From: Straminergon stramineum
Taxonomy: Eukaryota > Streptophyta > Bryopsida > Hypnales > Calliergonaceae
Length of the DNA: 64,000 nucleotides
Assembly (NCBI GenBank): GCA_963920665.1
Contig: OY987264.1
Span: 23,044,906-23,108,905, forward strand
Direction of reading: 5' to 3'
Translations under genes and position numbers: made by a program
In this document: in pieces, positions 1 to 12,375 of the stretch
Numbering within the stretch: position 1 is the stretch's first letter
Layout: every line of letters starts with the position of its first letter
Notes under the pieces: generated by a model
Seen by the model: the letters and a program-made list of their open reading frames with translations, nothing else
Databases searched by the model: none
Told to the model about the DNA's origin: nothing

Positions 1-2002
1 AGAATTAGTTACAAGTTTTCAAAATTAAAATGTACACTATTAGTAATCGATGGTGCATTGAAGAAAGGAAAATGTACCAACCAATCCAACAATTTTGGGG
101 ATTAGAGGACTTTTTAGAACTAAGTTTGTTTCACGACCTCCTACAATCCTACCTTAATAATGGTAGAGCTCATTCCTTGTATTTCCTTGTGAATATTTTT
201 CTTTTTTTGTTGGATATACTAATTGTAAACTGTACCAATCTTTATTTTTCATTTTTTTAAGAAGTGCCAAGACAAACAATCACCAATATTTTTCTAGTGT
301 ATTGAATTTATCTAGATTTAATATTCATTCATTTTTTAATCCAAATTTGGAGATTTTTTCTTTTATTTATGAGTGCAAGTACAAAAAAGATTATCTCCAA
401 AATATTACTTTTCAAGAACTAAAAAGAATAAGAATTCTGAAAATGGTTCAATTTGGCCCTATGGTGTCCTCCAAATGATTCTTTTAGCCAATAGTATGAA
501 TTATTCAAATAGATAATTTATATTGTTGAACAAAAGTATTATATATAAATATTTAAGTGCATCCCTAACAAAAGGCCCTTAATAAAAGATTGACTTTGTA
601 GACATTGAATTTGGTTGAACACTTGAACTTCCATATTTTTCATTTTGTATGTTCTATTCTAGTACCACATCATTTCATCATTTGTATTCATTTCCTATTG
701 TAGAATAGCACAAACTATTGTTACATTTTCATCCAAAATTTAAAATTATTTTTTTGAATTTAAAGTACAATTTTGGTAAATTGTAAAATATAATATGTTA
801 TGCACTTGGGATGTTGTGAAGGTTGCAACTTAGGTTGTATTACTTTACTATTATAGTTACTAGGTGTTCTTGATGGGTACGGGATGCTAGACTATGTAGT
901 AAAAAATTTTAGGGTCTCAAACTTTGACATTTTATAATTGAATTGTCTGAAGTCTTTTCAAATTGAAACTAAAAGGTCTTATAATCTATATCTCATTTCT
1001 AACTCATTTTTGAGAAATTTTATAGTTTAGAATTAATACTTCATCCACTAGCTAATGATGAAAATATGAAATATAGATTCCAAATGTAGACTTTGGAGTT
1101 TGAAAATGGATCAAAATGATCAATTTGGTCAAAAATTATAAAAGAAATTAACAAGTGCTAGCTACTAGCTAATACATTTTCAATTCTCAATTAGAAAAAT
1201 GTCCATAATTTTGTAAAAAGTCTAGAATTAGTTAAATATGTTTTTTATATGCACATCTACGGATCTAATACTTTAAATTGCAAGTTTTCCTTTCAAATTA
1301 TACTTTTTTTGACAAAAATATAGATAGTGTTGTAATTATGGAAGATGTAGACCTACAACAATTATATACTCTTTGTAACCAAAGTTTCAAATTTTTTGAA
1401 TCATTTCTTTTCTATTTAGAATTTTACATGTCATTTTTGGAATGCAATTACACAAGACTGTATATATTAATATATTTGCATAATATCATTTGTATCTAAA
1501 ATTAAAAATTAAAAATATTTATTATTTGACTTCAATAAGAGTTGAAATGACATAAAAAATGATGTATAAAAGTGTCATCATATTCATGTATTATTAGATT
1601 TATAGAGATTTTATTTCTGAAATATAAAAAAAAAAATTCTTTACTATTCATTATTTTTTACATTGGGGCAATTGCAAAAAACACAAGTTCTTTTTTTGTT
1701 TTTTTGTCTCACATGCAATCACAAAATTGTCATTTGCTATGATTTTTGAAGTATGAATTGGGAGAACTTGAATTTTTTTTATTGGAGATGGGTATCTCTA
1801 TTGTAGTCATATACCTTATTTCTTAAGAAAATTAATTAATTTTTTATATTTAAAAGTCTATTTTTCTAATTTATCACAATTTCAAGTTTAGGATTTTTGA
1901 GCACTACAATAAGATGTCCAATTGTTGGGTGCTGTTCTTGCAATCATCCATTGTTGTAAGTTGTAATTTGAGTGTTTACCTTCAAAAAATAAATTTGGAT
2001 TG

Positions 2003-2006
<4 letters not shown>
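1..2006. other. AT-rich intergenic DNA, no gene seen
   Basis: This stretch is very AT-rich with stop codons in all frames at short intervals. The few short open frames are low-complexity and resemble no family I know. I see no inverted-repeat element with clear ends. Confidence 0.6.

Positions 2007-2071
<65 letters not shown>
2007..2071. repeat. (TA)n microsatellite
   Basis: This is an uninterrupted alternating TA tract of about 65 bases. The Tyr/Ile-alternating open frame that crosses it on the minus strand is a by-product of the repeat and not a gene. The tract length may be polymorphic. Confidence 0.97.
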
Positions 2072-2074
<3 letters not shown>

Positions 2075-2689
2075 TTTATCATAGATATATTTTATGGAAT
2101 AAATTATTACAATAGTGTACTCAAGTAAAAACCAAAGATTGATTTCATATCATGTATTTTGAAATGTGGTTTTGAGCTCTTTCCTTTCAATTGCAATACA
2201 AAACTCATTGTTAGGATAATGAAGTTTCCTAAGGTTTATTGAAGCAATGTTGGAGTTCACAGCTAGATCAATTGATTCAATTCCAACTCAAAAAGCATAC
2301 TCTCATACATCCAATATTGGGTTCTTAGAAGTATCAATGGTGAACATTTTAGGGTGGGGAATTTTTTAATAAGTGCTTGGCTTTATGCAATTCCAAATGC
2401 AACTAATTTTGGCCATTTCACTTCAAAAACTCTTAATCTAGCTACTACAGCACTACTGCAAGAATCCCAAAATATAAATAATAGAAAATCAGATACAGCT
2501 TCCATTTGTCTTTCAAGAAAAATTCATTGAAAAATGTTTGGAGGTGGGCAACCCTCCAAAAGACCTTGATCAGCACATGGAAAGGAACGTTGTTTTGCAC
2601 CTCCTACGCCACTTCGTACTCAAAACTAGCTTGAAGTGTGAAGTTTTCGTTACTTTCTAAATTTACACCGAGAGACTCATAGCGAAGCT

Positions 2690-2861
2690 GCATGCTACTC
2701 CCTGCGACTTCTCATGACATCGATCAGCATCAACTTCTACAGAAAATTGCATGCACCAGAAATGAGAGCACATATTCGAACTTAATACAATGTTTACAGA
2801 CCTGTAACTACCACTACCAACTGAGAGTTGACTCTCAATGATTCACTCAGGTTTCAGCCTT
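2690..2861 (-). repeat. Duplicated 3' flank of the F-box family (copy 1)
   Basis: About 100 bases here (roughly 2700-2800) match a block at about 5555-5645. Both contain a CTTCTCA(C/T)GACA...CAGCATCA core followed by an AATGAGAGC motif. Each lies downstream of a minus-strand F-box family member: this one follows the pseudogene ending at 2862, the other follows the gene ending at 6145. It is read as a remnant of a segmental duplication that carried the gene and its 3' flank. Confidence 0.7.
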
Positions 2862-4115
2862 TCAGGGCTTCATATGGAAGCTAGGCCTGTATGCCAATCT
2901 CAAGGTCTTCTCTGTCTTGAGGCCAAATTAAAGCAATGATCTGCGTGGTGCACTCCCGCGACACCACATCATACAAATTAAAGCAGACAATCATCGAACG
3001 ACACCCAGATCACTTTTCCTCATGCCTGGCAGACGAACCAGTTCGTCTGGGCGCAACATTTAGTCGCATCAAACTGCTCTTGCGGGACACAATATCATCT
3101 GCAATCGTGGAACCGGTATCCGCACCACCCCTGCCACCGCCTCTCAGCAGTTGCATGACAAAGAACCCCAGCGGCATATACTCGACGACGAGCTCCTCGA
3201 TCGCCAGACTCGAGATTGAAAGCGCTCGTTCGATTCGCCTCAATCGTCAAAACATCATGCAGCCCTGGCGGGAAAGACTGCCTATGTAAGTCTCCTATGC
3301 ATCCCACGAGCTCCAAGTTCCGGATAATACTGGAGTTGAACGAGAATCGATCGTCCTAGCCCTGCGCTTGGAATTGGATTCTGGAATTTGCGGAGAGTGT
3401 CTTGCGGAGAAGTTGCCATCTGCTAGAGTGAATGTCGACTTCGAAGATGCGGAGAGCAGCATTAGAGGTCACAGGTGATATGAAGACGACGTTCCGGAAC
3501 GCATTGGTACAGGGATCTAAAATAATGTCTGCGAAGAAGTGGCGCCCACAGAAGTGTGTGCTCGACCAGTGATAAAATTATGGCTTCGATCTGTCCTGGT
3601 GATGAAGAGCCCATGGACGAGGTGTTGGAAAACGCAAGGAATTCCAACTGTTGGTTGTGGACAAGTACACGGTCACGAAGTCTTCGAAAGTGAGAATCAC
3701 TTGGTAACTGTTGGCCTCTTCGCGTAGGTCTGGTCATGTGGGTTTGCACACGCTTAATCCTGACAGAGTCCCAGTCAGGCCACCCCATGGGTTGACAAGT
3801 TCCTTCGTCAAGGGGTTGCACACCAGAAGACGACGCCAGTCGCCTGGCGTTCGCAGGAAACACCCTACACGTGGGTACCGTACGCGCGTTGCAGTTCCGA
3901 TTGGAAACTACTATTTTGGGCGGTTCCAAATTAGACCTCTTGATGAGGAGCAGGTCACCTGCGCTGGCAAGTGGCAACGATCGATATAGCCAGGGCAAAT
4001 CGATGAGAGCCATCCCTGTGGCGCATTGGTCAAGGGAGGGAGCGTGAGTGCATCTTCTTGGTGGTGGATCATTGTCTTCATTGACATCAAGCGGAACTGC
4101 AATGACATTGACACA
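2862..4115 (-). pseudogene. F-box-family pseudogene, 5'-truncated and frameshifted
   Basis: Reading the minus strand, pieces of the same protein as the gene at 6145-7878 appear in order but in shifting frames: the ALTLPP segment (about 4050), an LASAGDLLLIKRS segment (about 3960), the block matching LVCNPLT (about 3800), the NSWNCL region (about 3640), ELVG.MGDLY (about 3300), EYMPLGFFVMQL (about 3170) and the family's C-terminal YRPSFHMKP with its TGA at 2862. Several frame changes are needed to join them, so no full product is possible. The N-terminal F-box-like part has no match upstream of about 4115. It lies in the same orientation as the intact gene about 2 kb away, and the 3' flanks also match, so a tandem duplication followed by decay is the simplest explanation. 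The family assignment is firm because it rests on the neighbouring intact paralogues; a role for the remnant is unlikely. Confidence 0.88.
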
Positions 4116-4589
4116 GCTAAGTTAAGTACGTACTCGGGATTCTCGATCTACTGTATGTCCTCGAGAAATCAATGCTCAGTTCTAGTAGACGTTTAGTAGA
4201 GAATGTGATCGAGGTGTTACTAAAGTCTACAATCGATGTCTTTCTGACTTGGAGCAGCATTTTCTTACAAACTCTACCCGGAGATCAGAAAATCGTAAGA
4301 AATTCTTGAGACTCAAGCATGTTACTTCAGTTATCCGGGAACCTTGCAGCGTGCTAGCTAACAACCGACAGAAATTGAAAAGTAACTGGACAGAAGCGCG
4401 CTGTTAGCTTCAAGAAAATCAAATAACTTACAATCTAAGCAAAGCTTAGGCTTGAAAAGCTCGTAGAAGACTGTGAAATCAATTGCGGATTATCTGAGAG
4501 TTGTAGTAAGCTGCTGGAAGGTATATTAGTGTGCCCTCACTGCCCTGTGCTGTTGCCACATTCGAAATAAAAGTAAAAGTAAATTTTAA

Positions 4590-4990
4590 AATAACTCCAA
4601 AATTTATAACTTTCACATCAGAAGGAGTGTAAGGGCTTAATTGTGGTGTGAGAGGTTGTGTTCTTGATATGAATAGAAAGCTTTATGTACAAAGGAGTAC
4701 AAGGGTTTTGTTTTGTGTTGATTGGACATGTGATGTGAAAGTTATGGTATTTCTTGAATAATTTAATTCAATTTTCTAATTTAAAAATAATTCAAAAATT
4801 CATAACTTACATACCGTAGGTCCAAATCACCAAATGCCACAAAATAAAATCCACACACTCCTCCTTACGGAGAGTCAGAGACCTTTCAAGAGGTAACAAG
4901 AACGCAGTCGTGGGACCCATGGTTTCTTAGATCTCAGTGTATCAAACAAACAAACAAAACAAAACAAAACAAAAAATCTCATTAAGGTAT
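4590..4990 (-). repeat. Dispersed repeat R1, copy 1
   Basis: The block contains a TTGCACTCC/ACAAAACAAA-type segment, a TGATACACTGAGATCTAAGAAA-type segment and a run of CAAAA units near 4945-4975. Read on the minus strand, the same order of segments recurs near 41660-42130 and partly near 42235-42360 on the plus strand. No coding capacity is seen. The ends are not defined and the repeat class is unknown. Confidence 0.7.
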
Positions 4991-5019
4991 AGATTGTATG
5001 TGCTAAAAACAAAGAGCAG

Positions 5020-5095
5020 GCTGAAGCTCTCTATACTTGTCCTAGTTTGTGGCTTGGAATTAGACCTTTGTGAAGATATATGTCACAATTTTTGA
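5020..5095. repeat. Short block shared with the 3' flank of the 62.9 kb F-box fragment
   Basis: About 70 bases with a TTAGACCTTTGTGAA.GATATATG core recur at about 62785-62850. There they lie immediately downstream of the stop codon of another F-box family member. The block is therefore probably part of the ancestral 3' flank carried along in duplications. No coding function is visible. Confidence 0.65.
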
Positions 5096-6144
5096 ATTCT
5101 AAGGGATCACCAATTCAACTGACATTCTGCATGCAAATGCAGGTTCCAGGGCACTTGAGGTAACGGCAATGAAAACTGCAACATTCCTCACACTAGATTG
5201 CCAGCTTCTCCAATGCCCACACAGCTACAGCATGATTGTAGGCCACAGTAATGACAGTGTAACTAAATATATCGTACTGTGCCATAAGAACACCAGTACT
5301 AAGAGATTTACAGTCCTTCAAATATCTACAGAATTTGTCCCCAATCCCAGAATTTATCTGAAAGTTGCTAACTTGCCGCAATTATCTGCCACCATTTGGG
5401 ATTTCTGCTCATACAGTGCATGGACAGATGATGGCCATGGGTCCAATCAGGGTTAAAGTAATGTCATACGCAAGGCATGGCTGATATTCAAGATCCACAG
5501 TCCAAAGTCGACCAATGATAAACACAGTCAAACAATTCTATCATAATTTCTTGCAACTTCTCACGACAACGTCAGCATCACGTTCTGCACAAAATTTCAC
5601 GAAAATGAGAGCGCAAACTTCAACAACATTGAGTTCAGCCCTACAAGACTGCAAAACTGCGAACTGAATTAATGTGATTGCCAGCCTTCAGGGTCCCAAC
5701 TCCCAAGCAACTTCATGTGTTGAATTGCTGATTATGCGCAGTGTGCGAATGATTAAGAGTAGCTCCATAGCTAGAATTCCAAATCTAACCTAAGAGTATT
5801 CTTTTCTAGAATACATCAAGAATAGATCAGGGAATAATCAAACAAAAATCAGGAATAATTAATCAGGAAGATCTCAAAACATTTCAAAAATCTCACGTTC
5901 AATTGTCAATCACGCATTTTGCAGGCTGGCTGGACTGATGATGTAGGCATAGCCAGTCATACATAAGCTTGAAGAATCCATGATTATTCACTAACCTTTC
6001 AAGTTTCAAATGACCAAAAACTTAAGAAAAGATTACAATTCTCATGAAAGATGCTCTTGTCGGCATGTATCACCAGCCTCATCACCTTGGTAACTTTGTG
6101 TAATTGCACTCAAAGCTTTCAACTTGGCACTGGTACCCCCAGGT
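5096..6144. other. 3' flanking region between F-box paralogues
   Basis: No convincing gene is present. The interval holds the second copy of the duplicated 3' flank (about 5555-5645). A 95-codon open frame at 5169-5456 has no recognisable motif and no paralogue here, so I do not call it a gene. Confidence 0.55.
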
Positions 6145-7878
6145 TCAGGGCTTCATATGGAAGCTTGGCCTGTAAGCGAGTCTCGCTACATGATTAGCGC
6201 TGTTGTCGCTGCTGCTAACAGGAATCATTTGCGTCGTGGACTTCCGCGACACCACATCGTACGACAGCAGATAGTCCTCATATGACACCCAGATCACGCT
6301 CCCTCGAGCCTCGCAGTTGAACCAATTTGCCACCCCAGAGCGATGCACGTCAGTCTTGCTGTACATTCTCTGCTTGCGAACCATACAATCTCGAAAAGCC
6401 GGTACATTCTGAATTTTTGGAACATCAATCCGCAGAACCGCATGGTCCACCTCGTCCCCTGCTCGCAATTGCATAACATAGAACACCAGGGGCATATACT
6501 TGACTCCCACCTCACGCATCGCCAGCTCCTTCTTTTCCTTGAGCTCCAGCTCGAAACCCCGGGGTCTCTTTCGCTTCAGTCCACGAGTACCAAAGTCGCG
6601 AAGTTCGTTCTGCCAGAGGGGCGTTTGCTCCTGTCCGACAGTCACAACATCGTGCAGCCTAGCCGGAACAACAGCATACAAGTCTCCCATGTATCCCACA
6701 AGCTCCAGGTTGTCAACGATGCCCATGTCAAAGAAGAACAATTCGGGGCAGGGATTCAGGACTGGCAAGTGGAACTTGCGGAGAGTGTACTCGTGGAGAA
6801 GATGCCACGTCCCAGCTTCTGCGTCGACATCGAACAGGCGGAGAGTACCCACTGGGGTTGGTTCGGAGATGGGGTCCATTTCCAAGTCGGCGAAGCCTGC
6901 GTTCGCATTGGCAAGCTGCTGGTGATTTGTTCGTACGTCTGCTAAGTAGATACGCGTATCCACAAGTAAGGCTGCACTGTAATACACCCACGGCTGAAAT
7001 CTTCGACACCAAGGAGGACTCTCCTGGAATCGCAGACAATTCCAACTGTTGGTCGCGGACTTGTAAACCACCACGAAGTTCTGGAGAAGCAGAATCACTT
7101 GGTAACTGCTGGCCTCGTCGTCAACCACCATGCGTACCTGCACGCTCTCATAATACGCAAGTCGCCATAACTGGGACCCCATCTCTTCACAATTCGCTGC
7201 CGGGAGTTCCCTGTATTCTTTCGTCAGCGGGTTGCACACCAGCAGACGAGTCCAGTAAGGGGACACATTCTCCCAATAGTCATATCCATTCGCCGTGCCC
7301 CATTCCGGAGCTGAGGTGTCGGGGACGTAGATTTGGTCTGCAGGCTTGTTCAGTCTAGGGCTGCGGCGTCTAGGGGTCATCTCTTCCAATCTCCTGCTCC
7401 AAATAAGGAGCAGACCACCTTCACTGGCAACAATGTGGTAAAGCTTAAAGCTGGCATAGCGCCAGTTCTGCCGCAAGTAGGTCATGGGAGGAAGGGTGAG
7501 GGCCCTTTCAGTATACGCGTGATCGGCGCTCTCGTGCCAGATTCCGGACCATGTCCAGCAGCGCTCGGGAGGTACAATCTCCCCGGGCTTGGGGATCCAC
7601 CTCTTGGTGATGATCGGGAAGTACCAGTCACGGGAGTCGTTCAGCCTGCGAGCCTTTGCGATGCGGACTTTGTGGCTGGGATTCCACACTGACCATCTTT
7701 CGCAATTCAGCTGAATCAGACGGCGGGCTGGGAGGTGGGGCATCTGGTGCCACACCGTCACGTCGCCGATGGTGGCCAAATCAGCTTCCGAATGAGTCTG
7801 CTCATCAGCTGGGTCATTCATAGTGAGGTCGATGATGTCGCCCAACATTTCGATCTGCCAATCACTAAGAATGTACAT
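6145..7878 (-). CDS. F-box/kelch-like protein (degenerate F-box), 577 aa
   Basis: This is an intact intronless frame whose homologue lies at 12376-14073. Near residues 40-90 there is an F-box-like segment (VWHQMPHLPARRLIQLNC.RW) in which the usual Leu-Pro and Trp positions are kept but the fit is weak. The rest resembles the C-terminal kelch or F-box-associated part of plant F-box proteins: LLVCNPLTKEYRELPAA, then VVVYKSATNSWNCL, LRLFDVDAEAGTW and VIWVSYEDYLLSYDV, ending in the family signature FHMKP. By family, such proteins are substrate receptors of SCF (Skp1-cullin-F-box) ubiquitin ligases; the substrate is unknown and Skp1 binding is inferred. The first ATG gives MYILSDW; an ATG ten codons in (MLGDIIDLT) is an alternative, because similarity to the paralogue becomes clear only after it. 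A strong DPADEQTHSEADLATIGD match follows. No signal peptide or membrane segment is seen. Confidence 0.85.
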   Translation of the reverse strand: MYILSDWQIEMLGDIIDLTMNDPADEQTHSEADLATIGDVTVWHQMPHLPARRLIQLNCERWSVWNPSHKVRIAKARRLNDSRDWYFPIITKRWIPKPGEIVPPERCWTWSGIWHESADHAYTERALTLPPMTYLRQNWRYASFKLYHIVASEGGLLLIWSRRLEEMTPRRRSPRLNKPADQIYVPDTSAPEWGTANGYDYWENVSPYWTRLLVCNPLTKEYRELPAANCEEMGSQLWRLAYYESVQVRMVVDDEASSYQVILLLQNFVVVYKSATNSWNCLRFQESPPWCRRFQPWVYYSAALLVDTRIYLADVRTNHQQLANANAGFADLEMDPISEPTPVGTLRLFDVDAEAGTWHLLHEYTLRKFHLPVLNPCPELFFFDMGIVDNLELVGYMGDLYAVVPARLHDVVTVGQEQTPLWQNELRDFGTRGLKRKRPRGFELELKEKKELAMREVGVKYMPLVFYVMQLRAGDEVDHAVLRIDVPKIQNVPAFRDCMVRKQRMYSKTDVHRSGVANWFNCEARGSVIWVSYEDYLLSYDVVSRKSTTQMIPVSSSDNSANHVARLAYRPSFHMKP

Positions 7879-8950
7879 AAATACAAATCGAAGGGCGTTA
7901 CAACGTTAATGATGGGGTCGAATTCGGCATTTTAGTTTAGGGTTGAGGAGCCAATGGAACCATGCCGAAAAGCCGTGAAGTAGAAAACAGTGCTGGACAA
8001 GGCGAATGTGAACATGCGATGCCATTATTAGTACAGTCCGCAATGCCGTGACTTAGAAGACAGCAGTGGACAAGGCAAAGTGCATGTGAACTTGTGATGC
8101 CAAAAATCGGAGTACAGTCTTGCTAGGGTTCTCTTTTACCGCATCCATCAACTTATGTATCTCTTTTTCTTCCTCACAGTACGTTTTAAAAACTCTAGTC
8201 CCCGATGGTAAGAAAATCATGAGATACTCTCGAGATTTTATCTATCTACACCTGCAGGCAATGGACCTCATTAACTAACTGAAAGGCAGCTTGAAGAAAA
8301 TTAAGCGGAGAAGCTACGAACGAAAGTATGATGGATACTAATCGGGGGTTGAATACATGAGAGAAAAGCAGCGTAGTATCATGCGACGAATGCAAATTAA
8401 CTTGAGTTTCAAAAGAGTATACATTACACTGAATAAATTCTCAGTTACTGCAAATTACCTGCGAGACCCAGTCCATTGCTGCAAGGTAGTTGGACTCGAA
8501 TCCGGAAGTAGGCGAGTTCAATCCTCGGTTACAACGGGAAATGGAAATGTGTCGTACTTCCTGAGAAAAGACGAAAGCACTCGCTCGGCAAGAGGAAGTA
8601 CAACAACTAGTGCGGCTCCCGCAGAGAAATGCAAACTAGAGAAGTTCAGACAACTGGGAATTGATAGAGGATGGGATTGCCTTTACATGCCCCCGGCCCT
8701 GGACGAGGCCTCGGTCTTGGAAAAAATAAAAAACTAGGTTTTGCGATCGCCTCGGGAGGAGGTGAAGGTCCTTCGTCGCCCGTGACTCCGATCCTGGCGT
8801 TTCTTGAGTTTGAATGGCCGTAGCCGCCCGGCGACCGAAGCCGCTGAGAATATGCCAGCTGGTTTTTCAAATTGACTCACTTGCCTGGCGTGCCATTAAC
8901 TAGCAATACCATCATTCTCAAGATTTTCCACAAAATAATGAATACTTAAG
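7879..8950. other. Intergenic region upstream of the minus-strand F-box gene
   Basis: The sequence directly upstream of 7878 should hold the promoter of the F-box gene, but I see no diagnostic element. A GC-rich patch at about 8480-8870 contains open frames on both strands (126 codons plus, 74 codons minus with a Pro-Arg-Gly-rich stretch). Neither resembles a known family. It may be an old exon or a CpG-rich relic. Confidence 0.4.
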
Positions 8951-9204
8951 CTACAGTAAATGGTGAAATTAGGTTGCCCCATACTAGTTTGTCTACATTT
9001 GACACTATAAATATTTACTATTACTCTATAAGAATGCAATACTTTTGAATTAGGTGTTGTTGTAATTGGGACTCATAAACTTCTAGGTGTACAAATAGAA
9101 ATTTCTACAGAAGTTTCTGTTGACTTTGATGGCTTCTAAAGTAACTTTTGGAGGAGTGAGGCAACCTAATTGGTAAGGCAACCCAATTTCAGTATTTAGT
9201 GTAG
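8951..9204. mobile_element. MITE-like element, 254 bp, about 28-bp terminal inverted repeats
   Basis: The left end CTACAGTAAATGGTGAAATT and the complement of the right end, CTACACTAAATACTGAAATT, match over about 28 positions and run on into a shared GGTTGCC block. The interior has no coding capacity. The flanks are TAAG and TAAAG, so a clean target duplication cannot be read. The superfamily is unassigned. Confidence 0.75.
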
Positions 9205-11340
9205 TAAAGTAAAGGGTCTTCTATTACAAATGTGCAGTGCAAAAAATGATTTCCATTGGAGAGATGAAACTGATTATTTATTGAAGCTATAGTCATCTAC
9301 AGATATGGATGGAACATGCAAAATGTGGATTGATGATTTCTTTATTCATTGAAAAGTTTGTACACTCATCCAAAAAAAAAATTAAGGATTTAATTATAGC
9401 AATTTTGTGATTTTATTCATTGAGAATTTAACTATTTAAGGAAAATATATTGCCGAATATTTGAAAATATTGTGTTTAATTTAAGTAAATTTTTTGCCCC
9501 AAGGAATTCAATCTTAGCTCATATAACCTAATGTAGAAGCAAGTTTGTCTAACTACCATCATTGTGTATCGGAGAATCCTTATAATAAAATCACAAAATC
9601 AAGACAATTTTCAACTAAATTTGGATGAAATTCTCATTTCCGCATCACATTATGAACACAAGTAGACAACTAGAAATACACAAGTTACAATCTTCACTCT
9701 AATGCATGCATGGTCCACTTTGATGAGCTTTTGGAATCATAAGGTTGATTTTTCAAGCCTTAGAAGAGACTAGTAAGATGAATAGAAATGACAAGTTCTG
9801 AGCAAATTAGAAATCATTGCCCTTTGAAGTTCGGATGAAGTGTGGTTAGTGTGGTGAAGCACATACGCTTAAAAAGATAATGAAAGCACTCATCTTTGGG
9901 TCTAAATGGCATGAGGATCTAAGTTATAAGTCAAAAGATAATAAGATATGGCTTGTCAAAGTTGGCAATTGGCACTATTCTAGTTGGGAATTCAAGGGGT
10001 AAAATTTGCAAGAGGGGGTCTCGAGAAGAATCCTTAGTCCTATTAGGGCATGGTGCATATGGTTGAAAATCTAAAGAAATATGGATTTTAGAAAGTTAAG
10101 ACTTACAATTTGAACACAAAAATCTTAGTTATGTGCAAGAAGTTATGAAATATGGTGTACAATGATCTTGGTAAAGTCTAAAATTTTATTATAAAAATCT
10201 AGATACTCTAGAAGAATAAGACATACTTCCATCATTTAGATGGGCAATTATAGGAAATTATATATATATATTCTTCTAAATTTTAATTTAAAAAAAATCA
10301 CAATTTGATATTTTGATGTGGTGCATGAGGCAATCACAGGGGTATGATTAAAAAATTTATTTATTTTTGTAGTATTGGCTAGCAAAAAGACAACCCTCTA
10401 AAGAATCCAAATTTTTTCTAATGAATCAACAATGTACAAGTTAGAAAATATAAAAATATTTCAACAAGGTTGTCAAATGTCAATGCTCCCAAATGCTAGA
10501 TGAAAGATTGAAAGTATGGACAATCGAATCAAGTCACTTCCTATTGAAAATATCCATGCTTTCAGTTGCCAAATCTACTTTTTCCTCTAGAATCTTCAAT
10601 TCTTGCACTATCAGTTTATTACTAATTATCAAACAATTCAAGTCCATGACTCCATGTTCAAAACACAAAAAAACTCAATATAAACCATGAAAATCATTTG
10701 CATTGGAAATTTGGGACTACAAGAGAATTTTATGAATTCACCATATATAGAAGAAATGAAACAAAGCTAACAATCTCAATTTACACTACTAGTCTACTAC
10801 ATAGTAAACTCAATTTCATTTTCTCTATGATAAACTCCTAAAATCCCCAAATTTGTAGAGTAGAAGAAACTTTACTTCTTACTTATCACCCAAGAGGCCA
10901 AGATTAGAAAAAAAACTAACTTTCATAATCTAGACAAACAAGGTGTCATATTATGATTCAAGAAATACTACCAAGATTTGGTTGGAATGAATGAAATTCC
11001 TTACATTTATATTTATCAATACAATTGATATATAATATCTAAAATCTTAATTTTAGAAAAAATGTATTTTGGTACTTCCGAAGGTATCAATGCCAAATGC
11101 CGAAACCTTAACTTTGACCATTTTATGCGCAAATCCACTTACAAACTTTGCACATTAATGTTCTCATCTATGTACATTCAAGTATTATCAGCATAATCTG
11201 GAGACATCAAACAAAAATACTCGATTGTAAGTTCCACAAGTATTTTGGTGCAAAGTTTGCACATTTAAATTTTATCTCTATTACTTTAAACCTCAAATTT
11301 CACCAGAGAATGAAATTTTAAAAGTAAAGATTCTAGCCTT
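9205..11340. other. AT-rich intergenic DNA, no gene seen
   Basis: Two kilobases of AT-rich sequence with only short open frames. No domain motif, terminal inverted repeat pair or tandem array was recognised. Sequence composition changes to GC-richer at about 11340. Confidence 0.55.
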
Positions 11341-12375
11341 TTGAAAAAAAGATGTTGAAGGACCGTCTGTTCATCAGGCATCCAAAATAAAGACTCGGTG
11401 GAAGGGTACGGCTGAGGGTTTAAAGACCTCATCTACTTCTCTCCGCTGCAGTTTCACCGAATTCCTCTCGGCTTTGCAGTTGTTGCCGTTGCTGACAGTC
11501 GAGCGCCTACCTTTTCTCTCAAGTCTCAGGCTTCATTAGCGTTAAACTTATTGTCGGACACTGTTCTTTCCGATCCTGCAATTCTCTTGCCGGTGAGGAG
11601 GTGAGCACGGGGTGAGCAATCAGACATGCGCTTTTCTCAAAGGATTGATACCTAGCATAGAATTCTTTCACATTGCAAGAACTGTTTTTACAATCAAGTG
11701 ATCGATCGTTCTAAGTAGTTGCGAAGGCTTCATGATTTTTCGTCGTCCTGCTTCTAACTCTCATGCTTGTAAGTTTCAGGTGTGCGTAGGCTAGGGCTCC
11801 ATCAGCTCATCACCAGCTGTTCACGTCCAACTTGCAGGTGCGGAATATTCTCAAGCATTTCTCGTAATTTCCCTCCGTCGTCGTAGAAAAATTCCCAATT
11901 CTTTCTGGGGTTTGCTCAGGCTGTTGCCTTTCTGGGTATCGGTCCACCGTCACGTAATTTCGGGCAATCTGTTCAGTCGCTGTTGTCGTGAAGGCATTTT
12001 TCGTCTCACTGTTGCATTCTTTACTCTGACCGAGGGAATTAGCCTGCCTTTTCGGTTTAAGAGTAAATTAGTTATATTCGTCTCACACTCTCACGTTTGC
12101 TTCGATCTAGCTCAAGGGTAATTTCTCATTAGTTTCCTGCTTTCGAGTAGAGTTTGCAAAACGATAAGGATCGGAGTACTTAATGCATGCGCATTGGTCG
12201 ATTAACGTAGGAAAGAAGCGAACCCTAAGAAGATTGCGGTAGCATGGATTGCACTACGTTCGCATTCAGTACGGCTAGCTCAACCTTTTCTATGTCTTAT
12301 TGCCAATGCATTGCCGGCCGCACGACTCCTGAACCCTAAGAAGCCGAATTCGATCGACCCTATCAGTACTGACTC
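11340..12375 (+). promoter_or_regulatory. Probable promoter and leader of the plus-strand F-box gene
   Basis: Composition shifts abruptly to GC-richer, with pyrimidine-rich stretches typical of a transcribed leader (about 11420-12120). Possible splice donors (for example GAGGTGAGCACG near 11600) suggest an intron-containing 5' untranslated region. The open frame at 11912-12121 shows no family resemblance. The exact transcription start cannot be read. Confidence 0.4.

Noticed and set aside
1888..2082. 64-codon minus-strand frame rich in Tyr-Ile repeats
   Set aside because: It is the translation of the (TA)n tract and has no other content.
8480..8570. tRNA-like string with GCGAGTTCAATCCTCGG, resembling a T arm
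   Set aside because: No acceptor stem, D arm or anticodon arm can be built around it at the right spacing.
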